From Clostridiaceae bacterium (GTDB lineage: Bacteria > Bacillota > Clostridia > Oscillospirales > Acutalibacteraceae): 36,111 nt of DNA. Shown in pieces: positions 14,600 to 22,069 of the stretch. Where the stretch lies: assembly GCA_016282855.1 (NCBI GenBank), contig JAEELT010000010.1, positions 1 through 36,111 on the forward strand, given 5' to 3'. The position numbers and the translations under genes were made by a program. Position 1 is the stretch's first letter, and each line of letters starts with the position of its first letter. The notes beneath the pieces were generated by a model. That model was given only the letters and a program-made list of their open reading frames with translations, searched no databases and was not told the DNA's origin.

Positions 14600-16168
14600 T
14601 CAAATCATAGAGGGAGTCCACGAAGCATAAGGCTCTATTCCGAAAATCTTCGCTACCGTCGGTGCCACATTCGCAAGCCCGTAATTGCCGTCCTTTATCT
14701 TGTATTCGTTCTTTGAAACAATAATAAACGGAACGGGGTTGAGCGAGTGGGCTGTTCTTACCTGAAGCTCACCCTTTTTGTTTTTCTCGAGCATTTCGTC
14801 GGCGTTGCCGTGGTCGGCGGTCACAAGCACGGTGTAGCCTGTTTCTTCCGCAGCCTTGAGAGCTCTGGCGATGCCGAGGTCAACGCTTTCAACCGCGGTG
14901 ATTGTGGCGTCGAGCGAGCCGGTGTGGCCTACCATATCGCCGTTGGGGTAGTTGCAGCGTATGAAATCATATTTGCCGCTCTTCATAGCCTCGATGATTG
15001 CGTCTGTTACTTCTGCACTCTTCATCCAGGGTCTTTCGTCAAACGAAACCTTGTCGGAGGGGATTTCCATAAAGGTTTCAAGCTCTTCGCTGAATTTCTC
15101 TGTTCTGTTGCCGTTCCAGAAATAGGTCACGTGGCCGTATTTCTGAGTTTCCGACACGGCAAACTGAGTCATACCGTGAGAAACGAGAAGCTCCGAGAGA
15201 GTCTCCCTGATTTCGGGAGGAGCAACAAGGAATCTTTCGGGGATTTTAAGGTCGCCGTCATACTGAAGCATACCGGCGTAAACCACATCGGGTTTTTTGC
15301 CCCTGTCAAAGTAAGTGAACTCGTCATAATCGAAAGCCATTGAAATTTCAAGCGCTCTGTCGCCTCTGAAATTGAAGAGAATCACGCTGTCGCCGTCTTC
15401 AATTCTGCCCACGGGCTCGCCGCCGGCCGCAATAACGAAGGGGGGCAGGTCCTGGTCTATGACTCCGGGGTTTTCTTCTCTGTAGGTTTCAATAGCGGTT
15501 TTTGCGCTCTCAAACTGTCTGCCGATACCTTTCACGTGGGTATCCCAGCCGAGCTTTACCATATTCCAGTCCGCCTGATAGCGGTCCATGGTGATTTTCA
15601 TTCTTCCGCCGCCCGATGCGATGTCCGCGCAGAAGGAGCCGTCATTGAGCTTTGCGATTTCCGCTTCGAGAGCGTCAACATAAGTGAGAGCGGAGGTGGC
15701 GGGCACATCTCTGCCGTCAAGCAGGATATGAACGTGGACTTTCTTAATGCCGTCCTCCTTCGCCTTGCCGAGCATGGCGATAAGGTGAGAAATGTTGGAG
15801 TGAACATTTCCGTCTGAAAGAAGGCCGAGGAAATGGAGAGCGGAGCCTTTTGAAACGCAGTTGCCGGTTATATCCTTCCAGGCGTCGGAGGTGTAAATCT
15901 TGCCGGAGGCGATTGACTCATTGACCAGCTTTGCGCCCTGCGAATAAATCTGACCGCAGCCGAGAGCATTGTGGCCGACTTCGCTGTTGCCCATATCGTC
16001 ATCGGAGGGGAGACCTACCGCGTCACCGTGCGCCTTGAGGCGGGTGTTGGGGCACTCCTTGAGAAGACGGTTGAGAGTGGGGGTATTTGCGAGTGTGACA
16101 GCATCGCCGAGCCCTGTTTTGGAGAAACCGACGCCGTCCATAACTATAAGTAAAACTTTTTCAGCCAT
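14600..16168 (-). CDS. gpmI: 2,3-bisphosphoglycerate-independent phosphoglycerate mutase
   Basis: The 522-residue dimanganese enzyme interconverts 3- and 2-phosphoglycerate. It begins VLLIVMDGVGFSKTG (metal Asp), and DDMGNSEVGHNALG holds the catalytic phosphoserine. HILLDGRDVP, RYQADWN, NFRGDRALE, NYPNGDMVGHTG and VTADHGNADEM complete the family motifs. It is the last gene of the pgk-tpiA-gpmI glycolytic operon, 76 bp after tpiA, with AAGGAAG before the ATG. The tpiA-gpmI gap contains a 7-bp hairpin (16193-16216) with no T-run, more likely an mRNA-processing or stability structure than a terminator. Confidence 0.96.
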   Translation of the reverse strand: MAEKVLLIVMDGVGFSKTGLGDAVTLANTPTLNRLLKECPNTRLKAHGDAVGLPSDDDMGNSEVGHNALGCGQIYSQGAKLVNESIASGKIYTSDAWKDITGNCVSKGSALHFLGLLSDGNVHSNISHLIAMLGKAKEDGIKKVHVHILLDGRDVPATSALTYVDALEAEIAKLNDGSFCADIASGGGRMKITMDRYQADWNMVKLGWDTHVKGIGRQFESAKTAIETYREENPGVIDQDLPPFVIAAGGEPVGRIEDGDSVILFNFRGDRALEISMAFDYDEFTYFDRGKKPDVVYAGMLQYDGDLKIPERFLVAPPEIRETLSELLVSHGMTQFAVSETQKYGHVTYFWNGNRTEKFSEELETFMEIPSDKVSFDERPWMKSAEVTDAIIEAMKSGKYDFIRCNYPNGDMVGHTGSLDATITAVESVDLGIARALKAAEETGYTVLVTADHGNADEMLEKNKKGELQVRTAHSLNPVPFIIVSKNEYKIKDGNYGLANVAPTVAKIFGIEPYASWTPSMI

Positions 16169-16244
16169 AAAAATTCTTCCTTTTTATTGTCAGAAGGCTG
16201 CCGCAAAAGAGCCTTCGCTCCGGTGCAGCAGCCCGTAAGGTTGA

Positions 16245-17012
16245 TTATTTGCTTGCCGCGTCAACGATAACGGCAAATTTGTCTGCCTTGAGGGAAGCGC
16301 CGCCGATGAGACCGCCGTCAACATCATACTGAGCAAGAAGCTCAGCGGCATTGGCGTCGTTCATTGAGCCGCCGTACTGAATCACAAACTTATCGGCGTC
16401 TGCCTTGGAGTAAAGGTCTGCGATAAGAGCGCGGATGATTTTGCACACTTCGTTTGCCTGCTCGGGAGTGGCGGTTTCGCCTGTGCCGATTGCCCAAACG
16501 GGCTCATAAGCTATAATGATGTTTGCGAGCTCTTCGGCCTTAACGCCTGAAAGAGCAACCTTGGTCTGCTTGCAGACTGTTTCGGAGGTGATGCCGAGCT
16601 TTCTTTCTGAAAGAACTTCGCCTACGCAGAGAATAACCTTGAGGCCCGCGTTGAGAGCGGCGCGCACGCGGTCACGTACGGTTTCGTCTGTCTCACCGAA
16701 ATACTGTCTTCTCTCGGAATGGCCGATGATAACATAGGGAACGCCGGCAGCCTTGAGCATTTCAGCAGAAATCTCACCGGTGAACGCGCCCTTTTCTGCC
16801 CAGTGGCAGTTCTCGGCACCGATTCTGATGTTGGAGCCCTGCGCCGCTTCCATAGCGGCGAAAAGGTCGATGTAAGGCACGCAGAGCACTACTTCGCAAT
16901 CCGCGTTTGCCACGAGGGGTTTCATTTCTTCAATAAGAGCCTTTGCCTGAGCGGGAGTGTTGTTCATTTTCCAGTTGCCTGCGATAACAGGTCTGCGAAG
17001 TGATTTATCCAT
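16245..17012 (-). CDS. tpiA: Triosephosphate isomerase
   Basis: The 255-residue TIM barrel interconverts dihydroxyacetone phosphate and glyceraldehyde-3-phosphate. It shows the active-site Lys in AGNWKMNN, the electrophilic His in IGHSERRQYFGETD, the catalytic Glu in AYEPVWAIGTGETATPEQ, and the phosphate-binding YGGSMNDANA and GGLIGGASL loops. It sits 17 bp after pgk in the glycolytic operon. Length and all catalytic residues are normal. Confidence 0.97.
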   Translation of the reverse strand: MDKSLRRPVIAGNWKMNNTPAQAKALIEEMKPLVANADCEVVLCVPYIDLFAAMEAAQGSNIRIGAENCHWAEKGAFTGEISAEMLKAAGVPYVIIGHSERRQYFGETDETVRDRVRAALNAGLKVILCVGEVLSERKLGITSETVCKQTKVALSGVKAEELANIIIAYEPVWAIGTGETATPEQANEVCKIIRALIADLYSKADADKFVIQYGGSMNDANAAELLAQYDVDGGLIGGASLKADKFAVIVDAASK

Positions 17013-17029
17013 AATTTACCTCCGTAAGA

Positions 17030-18241
17030 TTATTTGTCGTTAACTGCTTCTATGCCGGGAAGAGCTTTGCCCTCAAGGAATTCGAGGGAAGCGCCGCCGC
17101 CTGTGGAAATGTGGGTCATCTTGTCGCCGAAGCCAAGCTGGTTGACAGCCGCCGCGGAATCGCCGCCGCCGATGATTGTGACTGCGTCTGACTCTGCGAG
17201 AGCCTTTGCCACAGCGAGAGTGCCCTTGTTGAGAACGGGATTCTCAAACACGCCCATGGGGCCGTTCCATACAACGGTCTTTGCGTGCTTGATTTCGAGA
17301 GCAAAATTCTCAGCGCTCACGGGGCCGATGTCAAGGCCTTCCATGTCGGCGGGAATCTCTCTTGAGTCAACCACTCTGGTCTCTATGGGAGCATCGATGG
17401 GGTCGGGGAAGCCGGGGCCGATGACTGTGTCGATGGGCAGAAGGATTCTTACGCCCTTCTCCTGAGCCTTTTTGAGCATATCTCTGCAGTAGTCAATCTT
17501 GGAATCGTCGCAGATTGAAATGCCGATTTCGTAGCCCTTTGCCTTGATGAAGGTGTATGCCATGCCGCCGCCGATAATCAGGGTGTCGGCCTTGTCGAGA
17601 AGATTATCGATAACATTGAGCTTATCGGCTACCTTTGCGCCGCCGAGCACGGTGACAAAAGGTCTGGCGGGGTTTTCAACAGCGTTGCCGAGGTACTTGA
17701 GCTCTTTGCCCATAAGGTAGCCAACGGCTGCTTCGTCAACATAGTTCGCAACGCCGACTGTGGAGCAGTGAGCTCTGTGAGCGGCGCCGAAGGCGTCATT
17801 TACATAGATGTCGCAAAGGCTTGCGAGATCTTTTGAAAACTCTTCGCCGTTTTTGGTTTCTTCGGGACGGAAACGGGTGTTTTCGAGCAGAACAACATCG
17901 CCGTCCTTCATTTCGGCAACAGCGGCTCTCGCGTTTTCGCCCACAACGTTGTCGTCGGCAGCGAACACGACCTCTTTGCCGAGCTTCTCGGAAAGTCTTG
18001 CTGCAACGGGAGCGAGGGAGAACTTTGCCTCGGGGCCGTTTTTGGGTTTGCCGAGATGGGAGCAGAGGATAACCTTTGCGCCGTCGTCAATCAGTTTCTG
18101 AATAGTGGGAAGTGCGCCGTTGATTCTGTTTTCGTCTGTGATGACACCGTCTTTGATGGGAACGTTGAAATCACAGCGGACAAGCACTCTTTTGCCTTTT
18201 GCGTTGATGTCGTCAACCGTTTTCTTGTTAAGTAAGCTCAT
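17030..18241 (-). CDS. pgk: Phosphoglycerate kinase
   Basis: The 403-residue kinase makes ATP from 1,3-bisphosphoglycerate. It shows [64 protein letters not shown] and [14 protein letters not shown]. The start at 18241 (MSLLNKKTV) has GAAAGGA upstream. An in-frame ATG at 18307 would place the promoter -10 element inside the gene and is rejected. It is first in pgk-tpiA-gpmI. gap (GAPDH) is not adjacent. Confidence 0.97.
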   Translation of the reverse strand: MSLLNKKTVDDINAKGKRVLVRCDFNVPIKDGVITDENRINGALPTIQKLIDDGAKVILCSHLGKPKNGPEAKFSLAPVAARLSEKLGKEVVFAADDNVVGENARAAVAEMKDGDVVLLENTRFRPEETKNGEEFSKDLASLCDIYVNDAFGAAHRAHCSTVGVANYVDEAAVGYLMGKELKYLGNAVENPARPFVTVLGGAKVADKLNVIDNLLDKADTLIIGGGMAYTFIKAKGYEIGISICDDSKIDYCRDMLKKAQEKGVRILLPIDTVIGPGFPDPIDAPIETRVVDSREIPADMEGLDIGPVSAENFALEIKHAKTVVWNGPMGVFENPVLNKGTLAVAKALAESDAVTIIGGGDSAAAVNQLGFGDKMTHISTGGGASLEFLEGKALPGIEAVNDK

Positions 18242-18278
18242 TGGTATCGTCCTTTCGGGTATATTTTTGACGCTTAAT

Positions 18279-18307
18279 ATTATAAAGTATAGCGGGGCAT
18301 AATTCAA
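18279..18307 (-). promoter_or_regulatory. pgk-tpiA-gpmI operon promoter
   Basis: On the - strand, TTGAAT (18302-18307), a 17-bp spacer and TATAAT (18279-18284) lie 37 bp before the pgk start. It diverges from the tRNA promoter at 18365. Confidence 0.85.
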
Positions 18308-18364
18308 GAAAATTTTTATTGACGAAATACACGAAGATAGACTTTACTGTGACAATTTTTTATC

Positions 18365-18393
18365 TTGACTTTACAACGCGCATTTGGTAATAT
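18365..18393 (+). promoter_or_regulatory. tRNA-Arg promoter
   Basis: TTGACT (18365-18370), 17 bp and TAATAT (18388-18393). The predicted start near 18400 places the truncated tRNA copy and the intact tRNA on one precursor. Confidence 0.8.
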
Positions 18394-18416
18394 ATTGCAA
18401 GGCACAGTGAATTATT

Positions 18417-18443
18417 AAGCCCCCATAGTTAAACGGATATATC
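18417..18443 (+). pseudogene. Truncated 5'-half copy of tRNA-Arg
   Basis: These 27 bp match the first 27 bp of the region starting at 18491 at all but about five positions, covering the 5' acceptor strand and D arm. The similarity stops where a perfect 8-bp hairpin begins (18442-18460, TCAAAGGC/GCCTTTGA), followed by GGCGC-TTC-GCGCC (18469-18481). No anticodon or T arm is present, so it cannot be a functional tRNA. Confidence 0.65.
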
Positions 18444-18492
18444 AAAGGCTCCGCCTTTGATGAATGACGGCGCTTCGCGCCTTATTGAATAA

Positions 18493-18567
18493 GCCTCCTT
18501 AGTTAAATGGATATAACAGACCCCTCCTAAGGGTCAGTTGAGGGTTCGATTCCCCCAGGGGGTGCCA
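18493..18567 (+). tRNA. tRNA-Arg (anticodon CCT)
   Basis: The 75-nt cloverleaf folds as a 7-bp acceptor (GCCTCCT with AGGGGGT, including G-U pairs), a D stem GTTA/TAAC, an anticodon stem GACCC/GGGTC with loop CTCCTAA (anticodon CCT at 18526-18528), a T loop TTCGATT, discriminator G and an encoded CCA. It reads AGG codons. The T stem has one A-C mismatch. A strong terminator follows 4 bp later. Confidence 0.94.
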
Positions 18568-18570
18568 TGG

Positions 18571-18595
18571 AAAAGCACGCTTCGGCGTGCTTTTT
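18571..18595 (+). terminator. tRNA-Arg terminator
   Basis: AAAAGCACGC/GCGTGCTTTT forms a perfect 10-bp stem with a TTCG tetraloop, ending in a T-run. Confidence 0.88.
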
Positions 18596-18598
18596 CAA

Positions 18599-18675
18599 TG
18601 AAATCCGTCCTAGGGACGGGTGAAATATTGCTTCACAATATGAAATCGCTTTGCGGTGAAATCCCGCTTCGCGGG
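18599..18675. repeat. Array of four small hairpins joined by TGAAAT linkers
   Basis: TGAAAT occurs at 18599, 18621, 18641 and 18657. Each copy is followed by a different perfect palindrome: CCGTCC-TAG-GGACGG, ATATTG-CTTCA-CAATAT, CGC-TTT-GCG and CCCGC-TTC-GCGGG. Linkers are conserved while stems vary in sequence and length, so selection or the copying mechanism appears to preserve pairing rather than sequence. Confidence 0.7.
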
Positions 18676-18715
18676 GTGATTGTTATTATCCGATTTGAAA
18701 AGAGGAATATAAAAA

Positions 18716-19018
18716 ATGAAAGCATCGGAAGCGCGTATACGCAGGGTTGAGCGTTATGAAAATTCTTTTGACAGCATCACGGAGGCAGTCCGCAATCTGT
18801 CGCACGCGCTTGACGGGTTTGAGGATATACAGTCCGGAATAGACGCTCTCGAAAAATACTATACGGGCGGTCAATGGCTTAAGGACTTTGAGGCGGACGA
18901 GAAAGGGTTGTTTCCGCCGGATATGAAACGGGGCGTGCTCTCGGAGGATGCAGTGAGCGACTTGCTGGATGAAATCAAGAAGCTTAAGGCGCGCTGTAGC
19001 AGTTTGGGAGAGAAATAA
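18716..19018 (+). CDS. DUF4298 family small protein
   Basis: The 100-residue, mostly helical, charged protein contains RVERYENSFDSI, LEKYYTGGQWLKDFEADEKGLFPPDMKRGVLSEDAVSDLLDE, the conserved body of DUF4298. No signal peptide or membrane segment is visible, so it is probably cytoplasmic. AGAGGA lies 9-10 nt before the ATG. Its function is unknown. It is flanked by the tRNA hairpin array and a shared terminator and seems monocistronic. Confidence 0.85.
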   Translation: MKASEARIRRVERYENSFDSITEAVRNLSHALDGFEDIQSGIDALEKYYTGGQWLKDFEADEKGLFPPDMKRGVLSEDAVSDLLDEIKKLKARCSSLGEK

Positions 19019-19031
19019 GCATAATATTGTA

Positions 19032-19062
19032 AAAACTGCGGGAAATAAAATCCCGCAGTTTT
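19032..19062. terminator. Bidirectional terminator between DUF4298 and radical SAM genes
   Basis: AAAACTGCGGGA/TCCCGCAGTTTT is a perfect 12-bp stem with a 7-nt loop, followed on + by GTTTTTT and preceded by an A-run that serves the - strand. Confidence 0.9.
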
Positions 19063-19076
19063 GTTTTTTATCGGCT

Positions 19077-20117
19077 TTATTTCGTTTGATTTCTTGCGCA
19101 TTGAGGATGGCTGTAAAGATTCCCCGTTGTGAACCAGTTATATGACCTGCAGCCGCCCGCGCAGATTTTGCCGTGAGGGCAGGCCGCGCATTCGCCCGAG
19201 AGCATATCGGGCGTGAATTTCCTGTTATAAGCAAAGGCGTCGGGGTCTGTCCAGATATCAATCAGAGAACGGGCGCGCAGATTTCCCTCGTTGAAGCGGG
19301 GGTCGTAAAGCGATTCGCAGCCGCGCACATTGCCTTCGCTGTCAATTCCGAGCGTAGTCAGCCCTGCGCTGCAGCCGCCGAATACCGCGCCGGTCAAAGC
19401 TCTTGTAAACGGCTCGTCAGATGTAAAATAGCCTATGTTATCCGCCGCGGCTATATAAAAATGCTGCCTGCCCCTGTGCTTTTTTACAAAATCAATCACA
19501 AAACGGGGATCAAAGCTTACATCCACCGCGTTGCGCCCTGCGTTACCCATAGGGGAGCAGGCCTGCAGCTGCCAGGCAAAAATGGGATATTTCAGCAGTG
19601 TTTCATAGAATTCCGGGAGCAGGGGAGTGTTGTCCGCGCGAAGGGCGCTGATAACCGAAACGGGAATTCCGCAGCGTGAAAGAGCTTCTATTGTTTCAAA
19701 GGCTCTCGCGTAGCTTCCCTTCTGACGGAAGGGGTCGTGAACACGCTCCAGGCCGTCAACCGAAACGGCGACGGACTCTGTGACGCAGTTTTTCAGCGAT
19801 GCGAGAATATCCGGAGTCATCCTGTAGCCGTTTGTTATAATGCACACTTTGACTCCGCATGAGGTGAGCGCGCGGGTGATTTCCTCCCAGTCGGGGCGCA
19901 TGAACACCTCGCCGCCGATTAATGAGACGCGTCTGCAGCCGCAACCGGCAAGCTGAGCGGCAACGCTCAGACACTCCTCTGTTGTAAGCTCGTTTTCGCG
20001 TGCAACTCCGCCGGAGGAGCCGCAGTAGGCGCAGCGGAAACAGCAGGCGAGCGTAAGCTCCCATACGGCCGAGTCTATGTGATAAGGAAAACTCCGGTAT
20101 TTTTCAAGCTCAGTCAT
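19077..20117 (-). CDS. Radical SAM/SPASM domain protein
   Basis: The 346-residue protein has the radical SAM cluster motif CxxxCxxC at C25, C29 and C32 (ACCFRCAYC), a GGE motif in LIGGEVFMRPDWEEI, and SVDGLERVHDPFRQKGSY typical of SPASM maturases. The C-terminal third has a SPASM-like cysteine set: GGCSAG, RGCESL, then CAACPHGKICAGGC and a last HPQC, suited to extra 4Fe-4S clusters. Such enzymes often modify peptides (RiPP maturation) or act as anaerobic sulfatase-maturing enzymes; the substrate here is not evident. It overlaps the upstream zinc-ribbon gene by 8 bp, implying coupled translation. Confidence 0.88.
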   Translation of the reverse strand: MTELEKYRSFPYHIDSAVWELTLACCFRCAYCGSSGGVARENELTTEECLSVAAQLAGCGCRRVSLIGGEVFMRPDWEEITRALTSCGVKVCIITNGYRMTPDILASLKNCVTESVAVSVDGLERVHDPFRQKGSYARAFETIEALSRCGIPVSVISALRADNTPLLPEFYETLLKYPIFAWQLQACSPMGNAGRNAVDVSFDPRFVIDFVKKHRGRQHFYIAAADNIGYFTSDEPFTRALTGAVFGGCSAGLTTLGIDSEGNVRGCESLYDPRFNEGNLRARSLIDIWTDPDAFAYNRKFTPDMLSGECAACPHGKICAGGCRSYNWFTTGNLYSHPQCARNQTK

Positions 20118-20913
20118 TCAGCCGTTCCCCGCAGTTTGAGCAGAAATTGCCGCCTTCTGTTTTTGCTCCGCAATTCGGGCAGAATCGCCCCTGCATATCC
20201 GAGCTCTGATTCTCGGGATAACCCGCGGTTTCCGGCTGAGAGCGTTTTTTCGCGCAGCCGGCGCAGTAAGATTCTTCTCCGTCCTCAAGGGATTTGCCGC
20301 AGTCCGCGCAGAACGGTCCGGGCATATAAACGCCCGCAGGGGAAAAAGACGGATTGTTGAAAAACTCGGGGCCCGCGTACACCGCCTGAGGCGAAGATGC
20401 CCTCGGGTCAAAAGCAGGCGGCGCGAAAAACTCCGGACCTGCATAAACGAGCGCAGACATCGGCCCTGCCGGCTTCGCAACCGAAAACACGGCGGGCAGA
20501 CCGGGCGCGGTTTCACCTGTTTTTATGCTTTGAATTATTTCGGGCAGATGTTTTTCAAGCCCTTTTCTCTCCGAAGGTTCAGCAATGCATTTTTTCGAAA
20601 ATACCGCAGGGCTGTCCGGGCTGACGGTGTTTTCGAATGCAAGAGTCAGCACGGCGCAGTCGTCACAGGCGATTTCCTCCGGCGAAAAGGCGGAAGAATC
20701 CTCAGAGAGCGCAGTTTTTTCGATAAAAGCCCACATTTCATCCGAAAGAGGGTATTCGGCGCGCCCCTGTATGCCGGTTACGGTTTCAATCATTGAGGCA
20801 ACGCCGTATTCGCGCACGAATTCGTGTTTCACGCGCGACGGGGAGGCGGGCGCAGAATCGGTGTATACGCAGGAGAGAAGCCTGCCGGGTGAGAAGTTTT
20901 CAGCTGTGTTCAT
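20110..20913 (-). CDS. Zinc-ribbon protein with repeated VYAGPEFF motif; possible radical SAM partner
   Basis: I do not recognise the family. The ATG at 20913 (267 residues) is chosen because GGAG lies 8 nt upstream; a GTG at 20922 abuts that GGAG. Residues 1-130 are mixed alpha/beta with no signal peptide. VYAGPEFF occurs at 156-163 and 178-185, with a weaker VYMPGPF at 195-201. Two zinc ribbons end the protein: CADC...CAGC (202-220) and CPNC...CSNC (245-261). It precedes the radical SAM/SPASM gene with an 8-bp overlap, so the two products probably act together. It could be a substrate, a chaperone, or a sensor. Confidence 0.75.
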   Translation of the reverse strand: MNTAENFSPGRLLSCVYTDSAPASPSRVKHEFVREYGVASMIETVTGIQGRAEYPLSDEMWAFIEKTALSEDSSAFSPEEIACDDCAVLTLAFENTVSPDSPAVFSKKCIAEPSERKGLEKHLPEIIQSIKTGETAPGLPAVFSVAKPAGPMSALVYAGPEFFAPPAFDPRASSPQAVYAGPEFFNNPSFSPAGVYMPGPFCADCGKSLEDGEESYCAGCAKKRSQPETAGYPENQSSDMQGRFCPNCGAKTEGGNFCSNCGERLND

Positions 20914-20940
20914 ATTCAGCACTCCGAATTGTTTTTTATC

Positions 20941-20946
20941 ATTATA
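20941..20946 (-). promoter_or_regulatory. Extended -10 promoter of the zinc-ribbon/radical SAM operon
   Basis: TATAAT on the - strand is preceded by TGTGA, giving an extended -10 (TGnTATAAT). The -35 region (TTACTT, 16 bp upstream) is weak. It lies 27 bp before the ATG at 20913. Confidence 0.7.
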
Positions 20947-20989
20947 TCACAGCGAATCGGAAAAGTAACTCTTTTCGGAAAAATAAAAG

Positions 20990-21015
20990 CCGGCAGAGCG
21001 GAAGAACTCTGCCGG
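20990..21015 (-). terminator. Terminator of the MFS/small membrane protein operon
   Basis: CCGGCAGAG/CTCTGCCGG forms a 9-bp stem with an 8-nt loop, followed on the - strand by CTTTTATTTTT, 8 bp after the last stop codon. Confidence 0.85.
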
Positions 21016-21022
21016 TAATCTT

Positions 21023-21457
21023 TTATTTCGAGAAAATATTGGAGAAAAACATCCCGAGTTTGTAAGCCAGATTCAATAATCCGTAACGCACATTATTGAA
21101 AAGCTGATACGCCAGCCTCTTTAACTGACCAAGCCCGTCTTCAATTTCAGCGGTATAATAATTCACTCCCGGTCCGGAAAGGTCCGAAACCGCCACGATG
21201 TAAGTACTGCCGTTGTATTTGACCTTAAGAGCAGTCACATTGCCGTCTTCATCAGTTTCTGCTACGCCCGTAACCTGAACTTCCGTGCCGTAAGGAAGAA
21301 TCATATCGGGGCTGTCGGTTGCCGCGCCGTTTTCATTTACAACCGTTGCGCTTTTATAATCGGGTCTTTCAGGCGGCAAAACAAGATCCGCAAAAGCGGG
21401 CACGCAGACAGCCGCGCAGATAATAACTGCAAGCAGAACGCTTATGATTTTTTTCAT
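21023..21457 (-). CDS. Secreted small protein with SH3-like segment
   Basis: The 144-residue protein has a clear signal peptide (MKKIISVLLAVIICAAVCVPAFA) followed by a beta-rich region, SATVVNENGAATDSPDMILPYGTEVQVTGVAE then LKVKYNGSTYIVAVSDL, which resembles a bacterial SH3 cell-wall-binding fold. A C-terminal amphipathic or membrane-associating helix pair (LKRLAYQLFNNVRYGLLNLAYKLGMFFSNIF) ends it. Its function is unknown. It overlaps the upstream 84-residue gene by 4 bp (ATGA) and is the last gene of the five-gene operon. Confidence 0.72.
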   Translation of the reverse strand: MKKIISVLLAVIICAAVCVPAFADLVLPPERPDYKSATVVNENGAATDSPDMILPYGTEVQVTGVAETDEDGNVTALKVKYNGSTYIVAVSDLSGPGVNYYTAEIEDGLGQLKRLAYQLFNNVRYGLLNLAYKLGMFFSNIFSK

Positions 21458-21708
21458 ATTGTATCATCCTTTCTTTCGGGTTCTTCTTTTTCTTTATTTC
21501 CTGTTTTGTTTTTTCTGCGGATGCGCACAAGAGCAACTGTGCCGATTATGCAGGCGATAACTGCGGCAATAACACAGCACGCGGCAATCAGCAGAGAGTT
21601 TCCGCCGGAGAGCATATGCTGCATCGGCGAGGCAACATCGGCAAAAGCCGCCTGGGAGAATATGAGGGCGGTCAGCGCAGAAACGACAAGAGCCGACAGT
21701 TTTTTCAT
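21454..21708 (-). CDS. Small single-pass membrane protein with signal peptide
   Basis: The 84-residue protein has an N-terminal signal sequence (to about AFA at residue 23), a short extracytoplasmic segment with a Met/His pair (SPMQHMLSGG), one membrane helix (LLIAACCVIAAVIACIIGTVALV), and a highly charged Lys/Glu tail. GGAGG lies 8 nt before the ATG. The layout is type I membrane topology. I do not recognise the family. It overlaps the SH3-like gene by 4 bp and starts 4 bp after the preceding stop, so expression is tightly linked. Confidence 0.72.
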   Translation of the reverse strand: MKKLSALVVSALTALIFSQAAFADVASPMQHMLSGGNSLLIAACCVIAAVIACIIGTVALVRIRRKNKTGNKEKEEPERKDDTI

Positions 21709-21712
21709 AAGA

Positions 21713-22069
21713 CTACCTCCATATCAGAGCAATCACATACCCCGAGGCGTAGGAAACTGCGTTTAGGATAAGCGAGAGCAGAAAAGGATTGAGTTTTTTG
21801 TGTACGGGTATTTTAAGATATATAATCCCCTCGGTTATCACAGCCGCTATTTCAAGAGCGTATTCAAGCGGCATTCGCACGCTGTTTCCGCAGAAATAGC
21901 CTGTGATGTAAACCGAGCAGACCAGCAGAGGGTTTGTCACGATGTTTGCCAGAGTAACCACGGCAAGCCCCTGCCTGCTTCTCACGCCGAGAGCGAGGGC
22001 AGCAAGCCCCTCAATCAGTATCGTCAGCAGAAGGCATATCACCATCTGCCGGGGAAGGTCCGACAGCAT
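21713..22069 (-). CDS. Small multi-pass membrane protein
   Basis: This 118-residue hydrophobic protein has about four membrane segments (MVICLLLTILIEGLAALALG, TLANIVTNPLLVCSVYITGYF, YALEIAAVITEGIIYL, and PFLLSLILNAVSYASGYVIAL). Conserved-looking polar residues inside the membrane (EGLA, NIVTNP, EGIIY, NAVSYASG) suggest a defined function rather than a simple anchor, but I cannot name the family. The ATG at 22069 is preferred because GGGAGGG is 7 nt upstream; 22075 is the alternative. It overlaps the preceding small gene by 59 bp in another frame, which is unusually long. Confidence 0.68.
   Translation of the reverse strand: MLSDLPRQMVICLLLTILIEGLAALALGVRSRQGLAVVTLANIVTNPLLVCSVYITGYFCGNSVRMPLEYALEIAAVITEGIIYLKIPVHKKLNPFLLSLILNAVSYASGYVIALIWR

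Noticed and set aside
16193-16216. Hairpin GAAGGCT/AGCCTTC between tpiA and gpmI as a terminator
   Set aside because: No T-run follows on the - strand, and the genes form a standard operon.
18599-18675. Short regularly spaced repeat array as a possible CRISPR
   Set aside because: Units are 16-22 nt, the constant part is only 6 nt, and the variable parts are palindromes; no cas genes lie nearby.
20826-20841. TGTTTCACGCGCGAC as a parS-like site
   Set aside because: It matches only the left half and lies inside the zinc-ribbon gene.
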